Source: BOG-908 sp963795825 (lineage in GTDB: Bacteria; Pseudomonadota; Alphaproteobacteria; Acetobacterales; Acetobacteraceae). Taken from it: a DNA stretch of 64,000 nucleotides. Below the pieces are notes generated by a model. It saw only the letters and a program-made list of their open reading frames with translations. It did no database searches and had not been told where the DNA came from. Every line of letters begins with the position of its first letter. Within the stretch, counting starts at the first letter, position 1. Positions 50,795 to 62,517 of the stretch are shown in pieces. The position numbers and the translations under genes were made by a program. The stretch is from assembly GCA_963795825.1 (NCBI GenBank), contig CAWCIW010000001.1, positions 682,001 to 746,000 on the forward strand, written 5' to 3'.

Positions 50795-52822
50795 ATGGCT
50801 GAACTTTTCCTGGAGCTCTTCAGCGAGGAGATACCGGCGCGGCTGCAGGCGCCTGGCGCCGAAGCGCTCGGCCGCCTGCTCGGCGGGGCGCTCGCGGCGC
50901 TGGACCCGCAGGAGATCCGGCTGTTCCACGGTCCGCGCCGCCTGGCGCTGGCCGCCCGCGTATCCGATGCGAGCGAAGCGCGCGCCAGCACCGAACGCGG
51001 GCCGCGCACCACGGCGCCCGAGCAGGCGCTGGCCGGTTTCCTGCGCAAGCATGCAGCCGCGCGCGAGGCCCTGCGCGAAGAGGGCGGCTTCTGGGTGCTC
51101 GACAAGTCGGCCCCGGCGATCCCCGCCGCCAGGCTGATCGCGGACGCGCTGCCCGGCCTGCTGCGACGCTTTGCCTGGCCGAAATCCATGCGGTGGGGCG
51201 GCACCAGCGCGTTCACCTGGATACGCCCGCTGCGCCGCATAATCTGCCTTCTGGACGGCAGCGTGGTCCCGTTCGATCTCGCCACGCCGGAAGATGACGG
51301 CCACGGCCTGGCAGCCGGCGACCTGACTGAAGGCCATCGCGGGAGCGGCGCGGCCTTTGCGGTATCGGGCGTGGCGGATTGGCAGGCGCGGCTGCAGGCG
51401 GCCCATGTGGTGGCCGATGCACCGGCGCGAATCGCGCTGATACGCGACGGCATGGCGCGCCTGGCGTCGCAGGCCGGCGTGTCGATCGTGAACGATGAAG
51501 GTCTGCTCGAGGAGGTTGCCGGCCTGGTCGAATGGCCGGTGCCGCTGCTCGGCTGTATTGACGCGGCGTTTATGGATCTGCCGCCCGAGGTGATGCAGGT
51601 TTCCATGCGGGTGAACCAGCGCTATTTCGCCACCCGCCAGGCGGATGGCGTGCCGGCGCCGTGGTTCGCGTTCGCCGCGAATATCGACGCACCTGATGGC
51701 GGAGCGGCGATCGTCGCCGGCAACGAGCGTGTGCTGCGCGCGCGTTTCTCCGATGCGCGGCATTTCTGGGACCTGGACCGTCGCACGCCTCTGGCAGAGC
51801 GCGTCGGTGCGCTCGACGGTATCGTGTTCCAGGCCGAATTGGGCACGCAGGGCGCGCGCGTGGCCCGCATCGTGCGGCTGGCTGGGCGGCTTGCGTCCCT
51901 GGTCGGTGCGGATGCGTCGCTCGCGTCGCGCGCGGCCTTGCTGTGCAAGGCGGATCTCACGACCGGTATGGTGGGCGAGTTTCCGGAACTGCAGGGCGTG
52001 ATGGGCGGCTATTACGCCGCGCATGACGGCGAGGATTCGCGCGTGGCGGCTGCGGTGCGCGAGCATTACGCACCGAAGGGCGCGGGGGACGCGGTGCCGC
52101 GCGAGCCGGTTTGCATGGCGGTGGCGCTGGCCGACAAGATCGACCAGCTCACGGCGTTCTTCTCGATCGGCCAGAAACCGACCGGCTCCGGCGATCCGTA
52201 TGCGCTGCGCCGCGCGGCGCTGGGCGTGATACGCATCATACGCGAAAACGATTTGCGCCTGCGCCTGGCTGATGCTTTGCAGGATGCGTCGGCGCAGGTG
52301 TCGGCCGAGGTGGCGGCGTTCATCCTGGAAAGGTTGCGCGTGCAGTTGCGCGCGGAGGGCGCCAGGCACGATGTTCTGGCGGCGGTGTTCGCCGCGGCGT
52401 CGGACGACGATATCGTGCGCGCGCTCGCCCGCACCGATGCGATCGCCGCGCTGCTGGGAACGCCGGACGGCACGAACCTTCTCGCCGCCTACAAGCGGGC
52501 TGCGAATATCCTGCGCATCGAGGACAAGCGCGACGGTCCGCATGAGGGTGCGGTTGACGAGGCAGTTCTGGCAGAGCCGGAGGAGCAGGCGCTGTATCAC
52601 GCGCTGCAGGACAGCCGGCAGACCGCGCAATTGCTGGCGGAAGAAAACTACGCCGCGGCGATGGGGATATTGGCAAGATTGAGGACGCCGCTGGATGCGT
52701 TCTTCGAAAAAGTAACGGTGAATGCTGAAAACCCGCAGCAACGCAGCAATCGCCTGCGCTTGCTGAACGCGCTGAGAACCCGCCTGAACCAGGTGGCGGA
52801 TTTCTCAACGATAGAAGCCTGA
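50795..52822 (+). CDS. glyS: Glycyl-tRNA synthetase beta subunit
   Basis: 675 residues. It starts with MAELFLELFSEEIPARLQ, the invariant beginning of GlyS. WPKSMRWG, HRGSGAAFAVSG, QVSMRVNQRYFA and VALADKIDQLTAFFSIGQKPTGSGDPYALRRAALG are further family motifs; the C-terminal anticodon-binding part ends NRLRLLNALRTRLNQVADFS. ATG 50795 has GGAGAG upstream. The alpha subunit gene glyQ, normally just upstream, is missing here: the position is taken by vapBC. A functional enzyme needs both subunits, so glyQ must lie elsewhere. ppdK follows 70 bases downstream. Confidence 0.94.
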   Translation: MAELFLELFSEEIPARLQAPGAEALGRLLGGALAALDPQEIRLFHGPRRLALAARVSDASEARASTERGPRTTAPEQALAGFLRKHAAAREALREEGGFWVLDKSAPAIPAARLIADALPGLLRRFAWPKSMRWGGTSAFTWIRPLRRIICLLDGSVVPFDLATPEDDGHGLAAGDLTEGHRGSGAAFAVSGVADWQARLQAAHVVADAPARIALIRDGMARLASQAGVSIVNDEGLLEEVAGLVEWPVPLLGCIDAAFMDLPPEVMQVSMRVNQRYFATRQADGVPAPWFAFAANIDAPDGGAAIVAGNERVLRARFSDARHFWDLDRRTPLAERVGALDGIVFQAELGTQGARVARIVRLAGRLASLVGADASLASRAALLCKADLTTGMVGEFPELQGVMGGYYAAHDGEDSRVAAAVREHYAPKGAGDAVPREPVCMAVALADKIDQLTAFFSIGQKPTGSGDPYALRRAALGVIRIIRENDLRLRLADALQDASAQVSAEVAAFILERLRVQLRAEGARHDVLAAVFAAASDDDIVRALARTDAIAALLGTPDGTNLLAAYKRAANILRIEDKRDGPHEGAVDEAVLAEPEEQALYHALQDSRQTAQLLAEENYAAAMGILARLRTPLDAFFEKVTVNAENPQQRSNRLRLLNALRTRLNQVADFSTIEA

Positions 52823-52892
52823 AACAAACAGACGGGGGGTCTGGGGGGGCAGGCACTGCTCCCCCAGCCTTGCCTTATCCGGAGAACAGCAA

Positions 52893-55562
<2,670 letters not shown>

Positions 55563-55688
55563 AGAAAACGGCCCAGGCTGGTTCTGCAAGTCCAAAAACT
55601 TGCAGAACCGGCCTGGGCCCAAATGCAGGCGTTACAGCAAAAGTTTTTTGCTTCTTTTCTTCAGAAAAGAAGGCCTTACTTCCTCATT
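55563..55688. terminator. Long inverted repeat plus right half of the dispersed element after ppdK
   Basis: An almost perfect stem at 55571-55620 (GGCCCAGGC...GGTTCTGCAAGT, loop CCAAAA, complement back to GCCTGGGCC, one unpaired base) follows the ppdK stop by 8 bases. It is followed by TGCAGGCGTTACAGCAAAAG and the CTTCTTTTCTTCAGAAAAGAAG hairpin. The TTCTGCAAG centre is the same as in the full copies. It fills the gap to the stop of the convergent tannase gene. Confidence 0.85.
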
Positions 55689-57491
55689 TCAGGGCCCATA
55701 AAACGGCGAGAAGCTCTGGTTGGTCACACGCGGACCAGGCATGCAACGGTAGCTGAGATAGCTCCTCTTATCGCCGGTGCCGTCATACTCGCTATGCGCC
55801 GGATACAGGCACAACGGACGGCGGAATGCCACGCCGGCGCTCCTGTTATCATTGACGTATTTCGTGGCGATCACCGTCGTAGGTGCCACGCCATTTTCCA
55901 CCCAGGCCATCAGCGCGCCCAGAACGTCATCCTTGGGATCGAGCGGCCGCGGCGGCACGTTGGCGCCAAGGTTACCGAACACGTTGGGACCAGGTCCGCC
56001 GCTGCAATGCCAAACGCCCGGCGCCATGAACAGGCGCAGGTAGTTCTGCACGTTCGAATCCGCTTCCTGAACCGCATTGTAATAGTCGATCGCGGTGGCG
56101 CTCGGGATCAGCGGATCGGCATAGCCCGCATACATCAGGATCTTGTGGCCATGCGACGCGAGCGTGGACAGATCCGTGCTGTTGGCGTTCAGCACCTGGG
56201 CAAAGGTCTCGCTGTCAACTGGCGTGTTGTCGATCAGGGCGATCTCGCGCGCCAGCTCAGGCTCGAGTTGCGACGTGTTGGAGAACAGGTCCTGCCACGC
56301 CCAGTTCGGACCGCGCGCCCAGAACATCAGGCTGTCGAAAAGCGGCTCGCTCACCGCCTGCTGCAACGGCAGGCCGAGATTGCCGGTGTAGCCGTTGGCC
56401 GGTGAGAGGGCGATCGGCTCCTCCGTGCCGCGTTCGGCACCGGGATACATCCTGCGACCCTGGCTATCGTAGGCGCCGGTCCAGTCGCGGTTCATCGCCG
56501 CAGCCTGGTCCGCGGTGAGGCACGTGCAGCTTGCGGCGGTTGGATCGGTGCACGGCACTTCGTTTTTCGCACCCTTGCACATCAGCTGCGTGGCATCGGT
56601 GCGGCATTGTGCAGGCTGGGTCAGGAAGTCATCGCTGTAGAGCCCGCCATCGATACCGGCGCATTGCCTGAGCACCAGCTTGTGGGTGAGCGACAGGGCA
56701 GCGTCGGTCAGATAAGCGTCGGGTTTGAAATGCGTGGCTTCGTAGATCGGCGGGCCGGCCATGTGCAGGTGCGTGCGGTTATGGGCGGGCGCGCCTGCCA
56801 ATATGCCGTCGTAATCGTCCGGGTAGCGCTGGCTTTCCATCAGCGCCTGCTGTCCGCCGGTAGAGCAGCCGTTGAAATACGAGGTCTTCGCCGGCGCAGT
56901 ATAGTAGGTCGCGACGATCTGCTTTGCGGCGACAGTCATCAGATGGGTGGAGGCGTAGCCGAAATCGCGTATCGCCGCGGCATCGCCGTAGAGCCCGCCG
57001 GGAATGCCGCCGCTATTCGCATGACTGCCGCAGAACAGGCTGTTGCATTTGAACAGGATGCTTGTGCCCATGTCCGTATTGGCCGATGCGAAGCCTTCGG
57101 TTATGCCGAGTTGCAGCGAACCGTAGCTGATCGCGCCGGCAAAGCCGCCATTGCCGAAGCCGAGGTAACGCTTGTTCCAGCCGGTTTCCGGCAGCCAGAC
57201 TTCGACCGCGGATTGCGACGTGGTCGGGTCGCCGCTCGACGAGATGACCATCGCCACACGGCAAAATGCCGGCAATCCGGAAATCTTGGCGCCGCTCGGC
57301 TCCGTGAAGGTGCCGCCGGTTACGTCTTCGGCAGAGAGCGATACGATGGTGGCCGGGGCGGCGAGTGTCGGTGGTGTGTTGGTCAGATCGGTGCAGCTTG
57401 TGGCGGACGCCTGGTGCCCGAGCGCAAAGGCGCCCGCCAGACCTACCGCCACCGACCACGCCGCCGTTATCGGCGTACGTTCGGTAGGCAT
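55689..57491 (-). CDS. Tannase/feruloyl esterase family protein
   Basis: 600 residues. ATG 57491 (MPTERTPITAAWSVAVGLAGAFALGHQASA) gives a signal peptide and has a GAGAAAC-like site upstream. The catalytic Ser lies in FNGCSTGGQQALMESQRYPDDYDGILAG, the family form G-C-S-T-G-G. Asp and His follow in GYADPLIPS and PGVWHCSGGPGP. Several Cys pairs fit the conserved disulfides. The enzyme hydrolyses gallate or ferulate esters outside the cytoplasm. Its product class, aromatic acids, fits the pob/pca operon in this window, though ferulate or gallate need additional steps not seen here. Confidence 0.9.
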   Translation of the reverse strand: MPTERTPITAAWSVAVGLAGAFALGHQASATSCTDLTNTPPTLAAPATIVSLSAEDVTGGTFTEPSGAKISGLPAFCRVAMVISSSGDPTTSQSAVEVWLPETGWNKRYLGFGNGGFAGAISYGSLQLGITEGFASANTDMGTSILFKCNSLFCGSHANSGGIPGGLYGDAAAIRDFGYASTHLMTVAAKQIVATYYTAPAKTSYFNGCSTGGQQALMESQRYPDDYDGILAGAPAHNRTHLHMAGPPIYEATHFKPDAYLTDAALSLTHKLVLRQCAGIDGGLYSDDFLTQPAQCRTDATQLMCKGAKNEVPCTDPTAASCTCLTADQAAAMNRDWTGAYDSQGRRMYPGAERGTEEPIALSPANGYTGNLGLPLQQAVSEPLFDSLMFWARGPNWAWQDLFSNTSQLEPELAREIALIDNTPVDSETFAQVLNANSTDLSTLASHGHKILMYAGYADPLIPSATAIDYYNAVQEADSNVQNYLRLFMAPGVWHCSGGPGPNVFGNLGANVPPRPLDPKDDVLGALMAWVENGVAPTTVIATKYVNDNRSAGVAFRRPLCLYPAHSEYDGTGDKRSYLSYRCMPGPRVTNQSFSPFYGP

Positions 57492-57559
57492 TTGTTTCTC
57501 CCTTTTAGTCTTACGCGGGGAGAAGCTTACCGGGTGATGACAGTTCTGCAAGGTAGGCT

Positions 57560-57637
57560 AAGGAGGAAGACCTTCTTTTTTGAAAAAAAGAAACAAAAAA
57601 CTTTTGACTCCCCTGTCGGGGACTGCTGAACCGAGCG
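57560..57637. repeat. Palindromic intergenic repeat, left half
   Basis: Hairpin CTTCTTTTTTGAAAAAAAGAAAC, AAAAAACTTTTG and CTCCCCTGTCGGGGACTGCTG up to the stop of the oxalate decarboxylase gene (57638-57640). It matches the left part of the CTGTCGG-type copies; the right half is missing. Confidence 0.75.
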
Positions 57638-58885
57638 CTACACTGGCATCACTATTGTCTTGTCTTTTGGCAATTTTGCGACGTCTTCCGGCGACATGTT
57701 GAAATGCGCTGCAACCATTGCGGGTGGGCTATGCGACAGCCAGTCCGAAAGAGACACGTCCTGGAACCTCGGTGCCTTGAATACCTCTAGGAACACTAGA
57801 TCTTCATCGCCGATATTCTTGATATAGTGGCCGAAGCTGCGCTTCACATAACCGATATCGCCTGGCGCGAAGTCGTTCGTGACTGCTTTCGGGCCTGAGC
57901 CGAATACCGTCATCTGGCCGCGCCCCTTGATCCAGTATTGCCACTCGTCGGCATTCGGATGCCAGTGCATCTCGCGCAAGCCACCGGGATGCACCGTCAC
58001 CAGTGCCGCCGCGATCGTGCCCGACGCCTTGAAGTTCGTGCTGTCGGCGATCTGCACGAAGCCGCCTTTGGTCTGCCTGGCAATCGGGCCGGACGCCAGG
58101 CTGTAGGTGAACGGATTGGGCGGCGCGCCTTTGTCGCTGGCGATCGCGCGCTGGTCCGCCTCCAGCGGTCCCGGCACTTCGCCCTGGTAGATCCACAGCG
58201 AGTGGGTGAAGATCTTGCTGAACGCGGATTCCGGCAGGCCGAAATTCGCGGCGAGCACATCGGGCGGCGTGTGCGCCATCCAGTCGGTCACGAGAAGCGT
58301 GTTGAATTCCGTGGCCTTGCCGTCATCGAAGCACAGGATGAACTCGCAGCCATCCTTGCCGATGCCCTGCAAGGAATGCGGGTAGCCGCCCGGAAAATAC
58401 CAGAGGTCGCCGGCTTTCACGTCGGCGGCGTAGGCCCGGCCCTGCGGATCGATGCAGGTGATGCGGCATTCGCCGTAAGAGACGAACCCCCACTCGGCGG
58501 CAAGATGCCAGTGCAGCTCACGCACACCGCCCGCATCGAGCCGCATGTTCACGCCGCTGATCGATTCGGATATCTCGAAATCGCTCTGTGTCACCTGGCG
58601 CGCCCATCCGCCATCCTGGATGCGGCGCGGCGCGTTGTTGAACGACGCCCAGAACAGCGGCAGGTCCGCGACATCGGTGGGCGGTGGCGAGATCGCCGAC
58701 GGGAACTGGTTGGCCAGGGCGGGATTCTGCGGCCCGGGATTGAAATCGCTGCGCGGATGATCGTGGGTGTTGATCGCGCCCTGCGGCGGATTGTCCGGAT
58801 TGCCGGGTGCTGCCAGCGCCACGGAGCTTGCGGCAATTGCCGCGCTGCTGCCCAGTATGGCGCGACGCGAAAAGGATTTGTCCAT
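57638..58885 (-). CDS. Bicupin oxalate decarboxylase family protein
   Basis: 415 residues. ATG 58885 is followed by a Tat signal (SFSRRAILGSSAAIAASSVALA). Two cupin domains bind Mn: domain 1 has ELHWHLAAEWGFVSYG (His-x-His and Glu), domain 2 has EMHWHPNADEWQYWIKGRG. Fourth ligands are PGGYPHSLQG and RSFGHYIKN. The lid loop of domain 1, SENST in Bacillus OxdC, reads TEFNT here and keeps the Glu needed for decarboxylation, so oxalate to formate and CO2 is likely. Export by Tat suggests action on external oxalate, which raises pH. Specificity is inferred from motifs. Confidence 0.88.
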   Translation of the reverse strand: MDKSFSRRAILGSSAAIAASSVALAAPGNPDNPPQGAINTHDHPRSDFNPGPQNPALANQFPSAISPPPTDVADLPLFWASFNNAPRRIQDGGWARQVTQSDFEISESISGVNMRLDAGGVRELHWHLAAEWGFVSYGECRITCIDPQGRAYAADVKAGDLWYFPGGYPHSLQGIGKDGCEFILCFDDGKATEFNTLLVTDWMAHTPPDVLAANFGLPESAFSKIFTHSLWIYQGEVPGPLEADQRAIASDKGAPPNPFTYSLASGPIARQTKGGFVQIADSTNFKASGTIAAALVTVHPGGLREMHWHPNADEWQYWIKGRGQMTVFGSGPKAVTNDFAPGDIGYVKRSFGHYIKNIGDEDLVFLEVFKAPRFQDVSLSDWLSHSPPAMVAAHFNMSPEDVAKLPKDKTIVMPV

Positions 58886-58951
58886 TATGCGGCCTTCAAG
58901 GGTCGGAATGCGCTTACAACGCCGGGAATGCGCGTCGGACGCTTCACGATC

Positions 58952-59087
58952 GAAGGAAGCAAGGCCTTCTTTTCTGAAGAAAAGAAGCAAAAGACTTTTG
59001 GTCCCTGTCGGGGAGTGCTGAACCGTTCGCCGACAGGGAGCAAAAGCTTTTTGGTCCTTTTTCTCGAAAAAGGACTGCTTGCCTGGC
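58952..59087. repeat. Palindromic intergenic repeat, full copy (CTGTCGG core)
   Basis: Left hairpin CTTCTTTTCTGAAGAAAAGAAG, core TCCCTGTCGGGG...CCGACAGGGA, right hairpin GTCCTTTTTCTCG/AAAAAGGAC. It is nearly identical to the copy at 17021-17157, 42 kb away, and its end touches the cmk stop. Confidence 0.9.
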
Positions 59088-59714
59088 CTAAAAACCTACG
59101 CCAGCCAAATACCCCAAAGCGGCCCGAAACGCCGCCTCGGCATCCAACGCCGTCGTATCCAGCAGGAACGCATCCAAAGCCGGCCGCAACGGCGCCGCCG
59201 CGCGCGAAGCATCCGCCGCATCGCGCGCCTGCATATCCTCCCGCACGGTCTCCAGCACCGCCGGCACGCCCCGCCCGGTCAGTTCCAGCCAGCGGCGATA
59301 CGCACGCGCCTCCACGCTGGCCGTAACGAACAGTTTGGCGCGCGCATCGGGGAATATGATCGTGCCGATGTCGCGCCCATCCAGCACCGCGCCGTTCGCA
59401 TGACCGAATGCGCGCTGGAAGGCGAGCAAGGCGGCGCGGACCGGCGGGATGGACGCCACGGCGGCCGCCGCGCGGTCCACCTCCGGCGTGCGCAAATCGG
59501 CGCGCTCCAGGTCCGCTTGCGTGAGCGCGCGGGCGGCTGCTTCGGCCGCATTGGGCTCGGCCGGGTCCGCGCCGGCGAGCAGCATACGGCGCGCCGTGCC
59601 GCGATACAGCAGCCCGGTATCCAGATAGGGCAGGCCGAGATGCGCCGCGAGGCGGCGGGCCAGCGTGCCCTTGCCGGCGGCTGCCGGGCCGTCTATGGCG
59701 ACGATGCGGTTCAT
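59088..59714 (-). CDS. cmk: Cytidylate kinase
   Basis: 208 residues. The P-loop is IDGPAAAGKGTLARRLA; LPYLDTGLLYRGTARR and VLDGRDIGTIIFPDA are CMP-binding motifs, and RAYRRWLELTGRG forms the lid region. ATG 59714 overlaps the aroA stop (59711-59713) by 4 bases, so the genes are coupled. It phosphorylates CMP and dCMP. The order aroA-cmk is conserved in alphaproteobacteria, where rpsA usually follows; here a repeat and the oxalate decarboxylase gene follow instead. Slightly shorter than many homologues but with all motifs. Confidence 0.93.
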   Translation of the reverse strand: MNRIVAIDGPAAAGKGTLARRLAAHLGLPYLDTGLLYRGTARRMLLAGADPAEPNAAEAAARALTQADLERADLRTPEVDRAAAAVASIPPVRAALLAFQRAFGHANGAVLDGRDIGTIIFPDARAKLFVTASVEARAYRRWLELTGRGVPAVLETVREDMQARDAADASRAAAPLRPALDAFLLDTTALDAEAAFRAALGYLAGVGF

Positions 59715-61027
59715 GCGAAGCGGCAGCCGAGGCCGCCCATCAGCGCCACGAAACCGGGGAAGCTGGTGTCGATGAAGCCGGTGTCGTCCACCCGGACCGG
59801 GGCGCGCGCGGCGCTGCCCAGCACCAGCGCGCTCATCGCAAGGCGGTGGTCCATCTGGGTCGCGACCAGGCCGCCGCCCGGCGCGGGCCCACCGGCGCCG
59901 GTGATCAGCAGGTCGTCGCCGACGATTTCCACCGCCACGCCGTTCGCCGCCAGCATCGCGGCGGTGGCGGCCAACCGGTCACTTTCTTTCACGCGCAATT
60001 CGCCGAGCCCCCGCAGCCGGCTGGTGCCGCGCGCGCAGGCGCAGGCCACGGCGAGTATGGGGAATTCATCGATCATGCTGGGCGCCAAAGCGGGATCGGT
60101 GTCGGCAGCTTCCAGGTCACCCGCGGAGGCGGTGATGTCGCCCACGGGTTCGCCGCCTTCGATGCGTTCGTTGGCGATCGCGATCGTGGCGCCCATCGCG
60201 CGCAAGGCGGTCAGCAGCCCGGTGCGCAACGGGTTCAGCCCCACGCCGCGCACCGTCACGCGCGAGCCCGGCACCAGCAGGGCCGCCACCAGCGGAAACG
60301 CCGCGGAGGAGGGGTCGCCCGGCACGATGATGTCGGCGGCGATCAGCTCCGGCTGGCCGGCGAGGCGGATGACGCGGCCGGTGCCGTCCTGCTCCACGCT
60401 GACGCTGGCGCCGAAATGGCGGAGCATGTTCTCGGTGTGGTCGCGCGTGGGCACCGGCTCCTCGATGCGGGTTTCACCGCGGGCGTTCAGGCCGGCGAGC
60501 AGGATGGCGGATTTCACCTGCGCGCTGGCGACCGGCATGCGGTACGCGATCGGCATGGCGTCGGGCGCGCCGGTGATGGCGAGCGGCAGGCGGCCCCCGG
60601 CGCGGCCGGCGAATTGTGCGCCGGTTTGGGCGAGGGGCTCCGTCACGCGCGCCATCGGGCGCCGGCGCAGGCTGGCGTCGCCGGTGAGCACGGCGAAGAT
60701 CGGGTGGGTGGCGAGTATGCCGGCGAGCAGGCGCGCGGCGGTGCCGGAATTGCCCATGTCCAGCACGTCGGCGGGTTCGGCCAGGCCGCCTATGCCGGCG
60801 CCGGTCACGCGCCAGTGGCCGGGCGCATCCTGCGTCACATGCGCGCCGAGCGCCCGCATGGCGTCGGCGGTTCGGAGCACGTCCTCGCCCTCGAGCAGGC
60901 CGGTGATGCGGGTCTCGCCGATGGCCAGGGCCGCGAACATCAGCGCGCGGTGGGAGATCGATTTGTCGCCCGGGACGGTGATGGTGCCGGCGAGCGGGCC
61001 GGGGCGGCTGGCGGTGAGGGGGTGCAT
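59711..61027 (-). CDS. aroA: 3-phosphoshikimate 1-carboxyvinyltransferase (EPSP synthase)
   Basis: 438 residues. Shikimate pathway enzyme joining shikimate-3-phosphate and PEP. Motifs are VPGDKSISHRALMFAALA (substrate-binding Lys and Ser), DMGNSGTAARLLAGIL, TGDASLRRRPMARV and the C-terminal RVKESDRLAATAAML. The NSGTAARL and DKSISHR loops match class II-like enzymes of alphaproteobacteria. ATG 61027 (MHPLTASRPGPLAG) is used because homologues start here; ATG 61045 would add six residues, and neither has a clear ribosome binding site. The stop overlaps the cmk start. Confidence 0.93.
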   Translation of the reverse strand: MHPLTASRPGPLAGTITVPGDKSISHRALMFAALAIGETRITGLLEGEDVLRTADAMRALGAHVTQDAPGHWRVTGAGIGGLAEPADVLDMGNSGTAARLLAGILATHPIFAVLTGDASLRRRPMARVTEPLAQTGAQFAGRAGGRLPLAITGAPDAMPIAYRMPVASAQVKSAILLAGLNARGETRIEEPVPTRDHTENMLRHFGASVSVEQDGTGRVIRLAGQPELIAADIIVPGDPSSAAFPLVAALLVPGSRVTVRGVGLNPLRTGLLTALRAMGATIAIANERIEGGEPVGDITASAGDLEAADTDPALAPSMIDEFPILAVACACARGTSRLRGLGELRVKESDRLAATAAMLAANGVAVEIVGDDLLITGAGGPAPGGGLVATQMDHRLAMSALVLGSAARAPVRVDDTGFIDTSFPGFVALMGGLGCRFA

Positions 61028-61068
61028 TGCCGGGGCGGGTAGCATGGCGCCGGTCGGCGGTGAAGCGC

Positions 61069-61800
61069 TCAGCCCTGCTCGACGCGCTTGAAGACGATGT
61101 CGTGGCCCTCGCGGCGGGAGATGAAGCCGGTGATGTTGCCGTGCGCGTCGCGCGTGAAGATGCGTCGGGTGCGCGGATTGCCGGAGGTGAAAACCACGTC
61201 GCGCAGTTCGGCGCGCTGTACGACGGGTGCCGCGCCATTGGTGGCCAGCGTGAGGTCGGCGCCGGTGCGGGCGAACACGGCGGTAAGGGCCGGCGTAGCC
61301 TGATAGGTGCCGACATACTGGTCCAGCACGGCGGGCGGCAGGGTGACGGCGGCCGGGTCGGTTTGCAGTGCGATCGTCTGGCTCGCGATAATCCGCCAGG
61401 TATCGGCCTGATGCAGCCACGTTTCCACCGAGCGATATTGCGCGTGGAATATCTGACCGTGCAGGTCTTTCGTCTGGTCGTCGATGAAGCTCGCCACGGC
61501 CACGTCGCCGTGCACCACGCATTGCCAGTCGGTGACGATCATCTTCACGCCCGATCCAGCGGGCGAGGGGCTGGCTGCGGCAACGATGTCGTCCTTGGTG
61601 GACGCCCCGCCGTTCTCGTTGAAGAACACCACGCGGTCATCCAGCAACGCTTTCAGCACGTCCGCATTGCCGTTCTGGCCGGCATCGGTGAACATCTGGG
61701 TTTTAGCGCGGAGCAGCGCGGATATGTCCTCGGCGGCGTCCGCCGGGACGTAAGCGCAAATCGCGAGCGCAATCGCCGCAGACGAAATCGACTTACCCAT
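61069..61800 (-). CDS. Exported NTF2-like (SnoaL/DUF4440) protein with C-terminal DUF3471-like domain
   Basis: 243 residues. A signal peptide (MGKSISSAAIALAICAYVPADA) precedes a cone-shaped NTF2-like domain of about 110 residues (ALLDDRVVFFNENGGASTKDDIV, VETWLHQADTWRIIASQT). The last about 80 residues (LDQYVGTYQATPALTAVFARTGADL, REGHDIVFKRVE) resemble the DUF3471/lipocalin-like tail often found behind serine hydrolases and DUF4440. Function is unknown; a binding or detoxification role is possible. It stands alone, 41 bases upstream of aroA on the same strand. Confidence 0.72.
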   Translation of the reverse strand: MGKSISSAAIALAICAYVPADAAEDISALLRAKTQMFTDAGQNGNADVLKALLDDRVVFFNENGGASTKDDIVAAASPSPAGSGVKMIVTDWQCVVHGDVAVASFIDDQTKDLHGQIFHAQYRSVETWLHQADTWRIIASQTIALQTDPAAVTLPPAVLDQYVGTYQATPALTAVFARTGADLTLATNGAAPVVQRAELRDVVFTSGNPRTRRIFTRDAHGNITGFISRREGHDIVFKRVEQG

Positions 61801-61849
61801 CAGGATCTCCCTAGCGCGCCGGCATGCGTCTCAGGCAAAATGTTTATCC

Positions 61850-61917
61850 AGATCAGGCGCGACAGCGGAGCAAAAGTTTTTTGCTTCTTTTTTGCAAAAA
61901 AGAAGGCCTGTCTTGCC
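61850..61917. repeat. Palindromic intergenic repeat, right half
   Basis: GCGACAGCGGAGCAAAAG and hairpin CTTCTTTTTTGCAAAAAAGAAG, ending in GGCCTGTCTTGCC next to the stop of the GNAT gene (61918-61920). The CGACAG remnant belongs to the CTGTCGC-type core; the left half is absent. Confidence 0.75.
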
Positions 61918-62514
61918 TTAAACCTTCAAATGCTCCGGCAACACCAGCCCCAGATGATCCGGCACGTCCCAGATCTCGCGCGCGGTGCGCACCGGCGTGA
62001 ACCCGGCGCGCAGGTAATTCGGCAAAGCGCGCGGATGATCCGCCGTGCAGGTATTCACCGTCAGCGCGCGCGGCTTGTGCGCCCAGGCGGTAGCCATCGC
62101 CGAGCGCAGCAGCGCGGTGCCGAGGCCGGCGCCGATCGCATGCGGCAGCAGCCCGAAATAGCTCAGATTGACGGTATGCCCGGCGCGCGCATCGAGCTCG
62201 AAGAATCCCGCCGGCGCATTGCCCTGATACAGCACGTGCAGCGACACGCCTGGTGCCTCGATCAGCGCCTGCAACTGCGCAAGCGGCATGGTGCGCCGGA
62301 GCCACCAGACATATTGCGCACCGACCGTGTCGTAGAGATAGCGGTAGAAGGCCGCGGTGGGCTTGTGCACGCGCACGATGCCGGAATGCGGCGGCAACTC
62401 GACAGGCGCGGGTTCGGGGGGCTGTTCCTGGCGCAGGAAGGTTACCAGTACGGCGATGCGCGTGGTTTGCTGGGGGGCGCGGGTGGCCCAGAAGCTGGGT
62501 TCCGGTGATTTCAT
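61918..62514 (-). CDS. GNAT family N-acetyltransferase
   Basis: 198 residues. The acetyl-CoA loop is in the form LPHAIGAGLGTALLRSAMATAWA (about residues 125-147), with GFFELDARAGHTVNLSYFGL forming the preceding strand pair and NYLRAGFTPVRTAREIWDVP the C-terminal strands. The substrate is not predictable. ATG 62514 is used. It lies between repeat copies at 61850 and 62518, upstream of the NTF2-like gene and downstream of rpoD, with no evidence for co-transcription. Confidence 0.85.
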   Translation of the reverse strand: MKSPEPSFWATRAPQQTTRIAVLVTFLRQEQPPEPAPVELPPHSGIVRVHKPTAAFYRYLYDTVGAQYVWWLRRTMPLAQLQALIEAPGVSLHVLYQGNAPAGFFELDARAGHTVNLSYFGLLPHAIGAGLGTALLRSAMATAWAHKPRALTVNTCTADHPRALPNYLRAGFTPVRTAREIWDVPDHLGLVLPEHLKV

Positions 62515-62517
62515 TGT

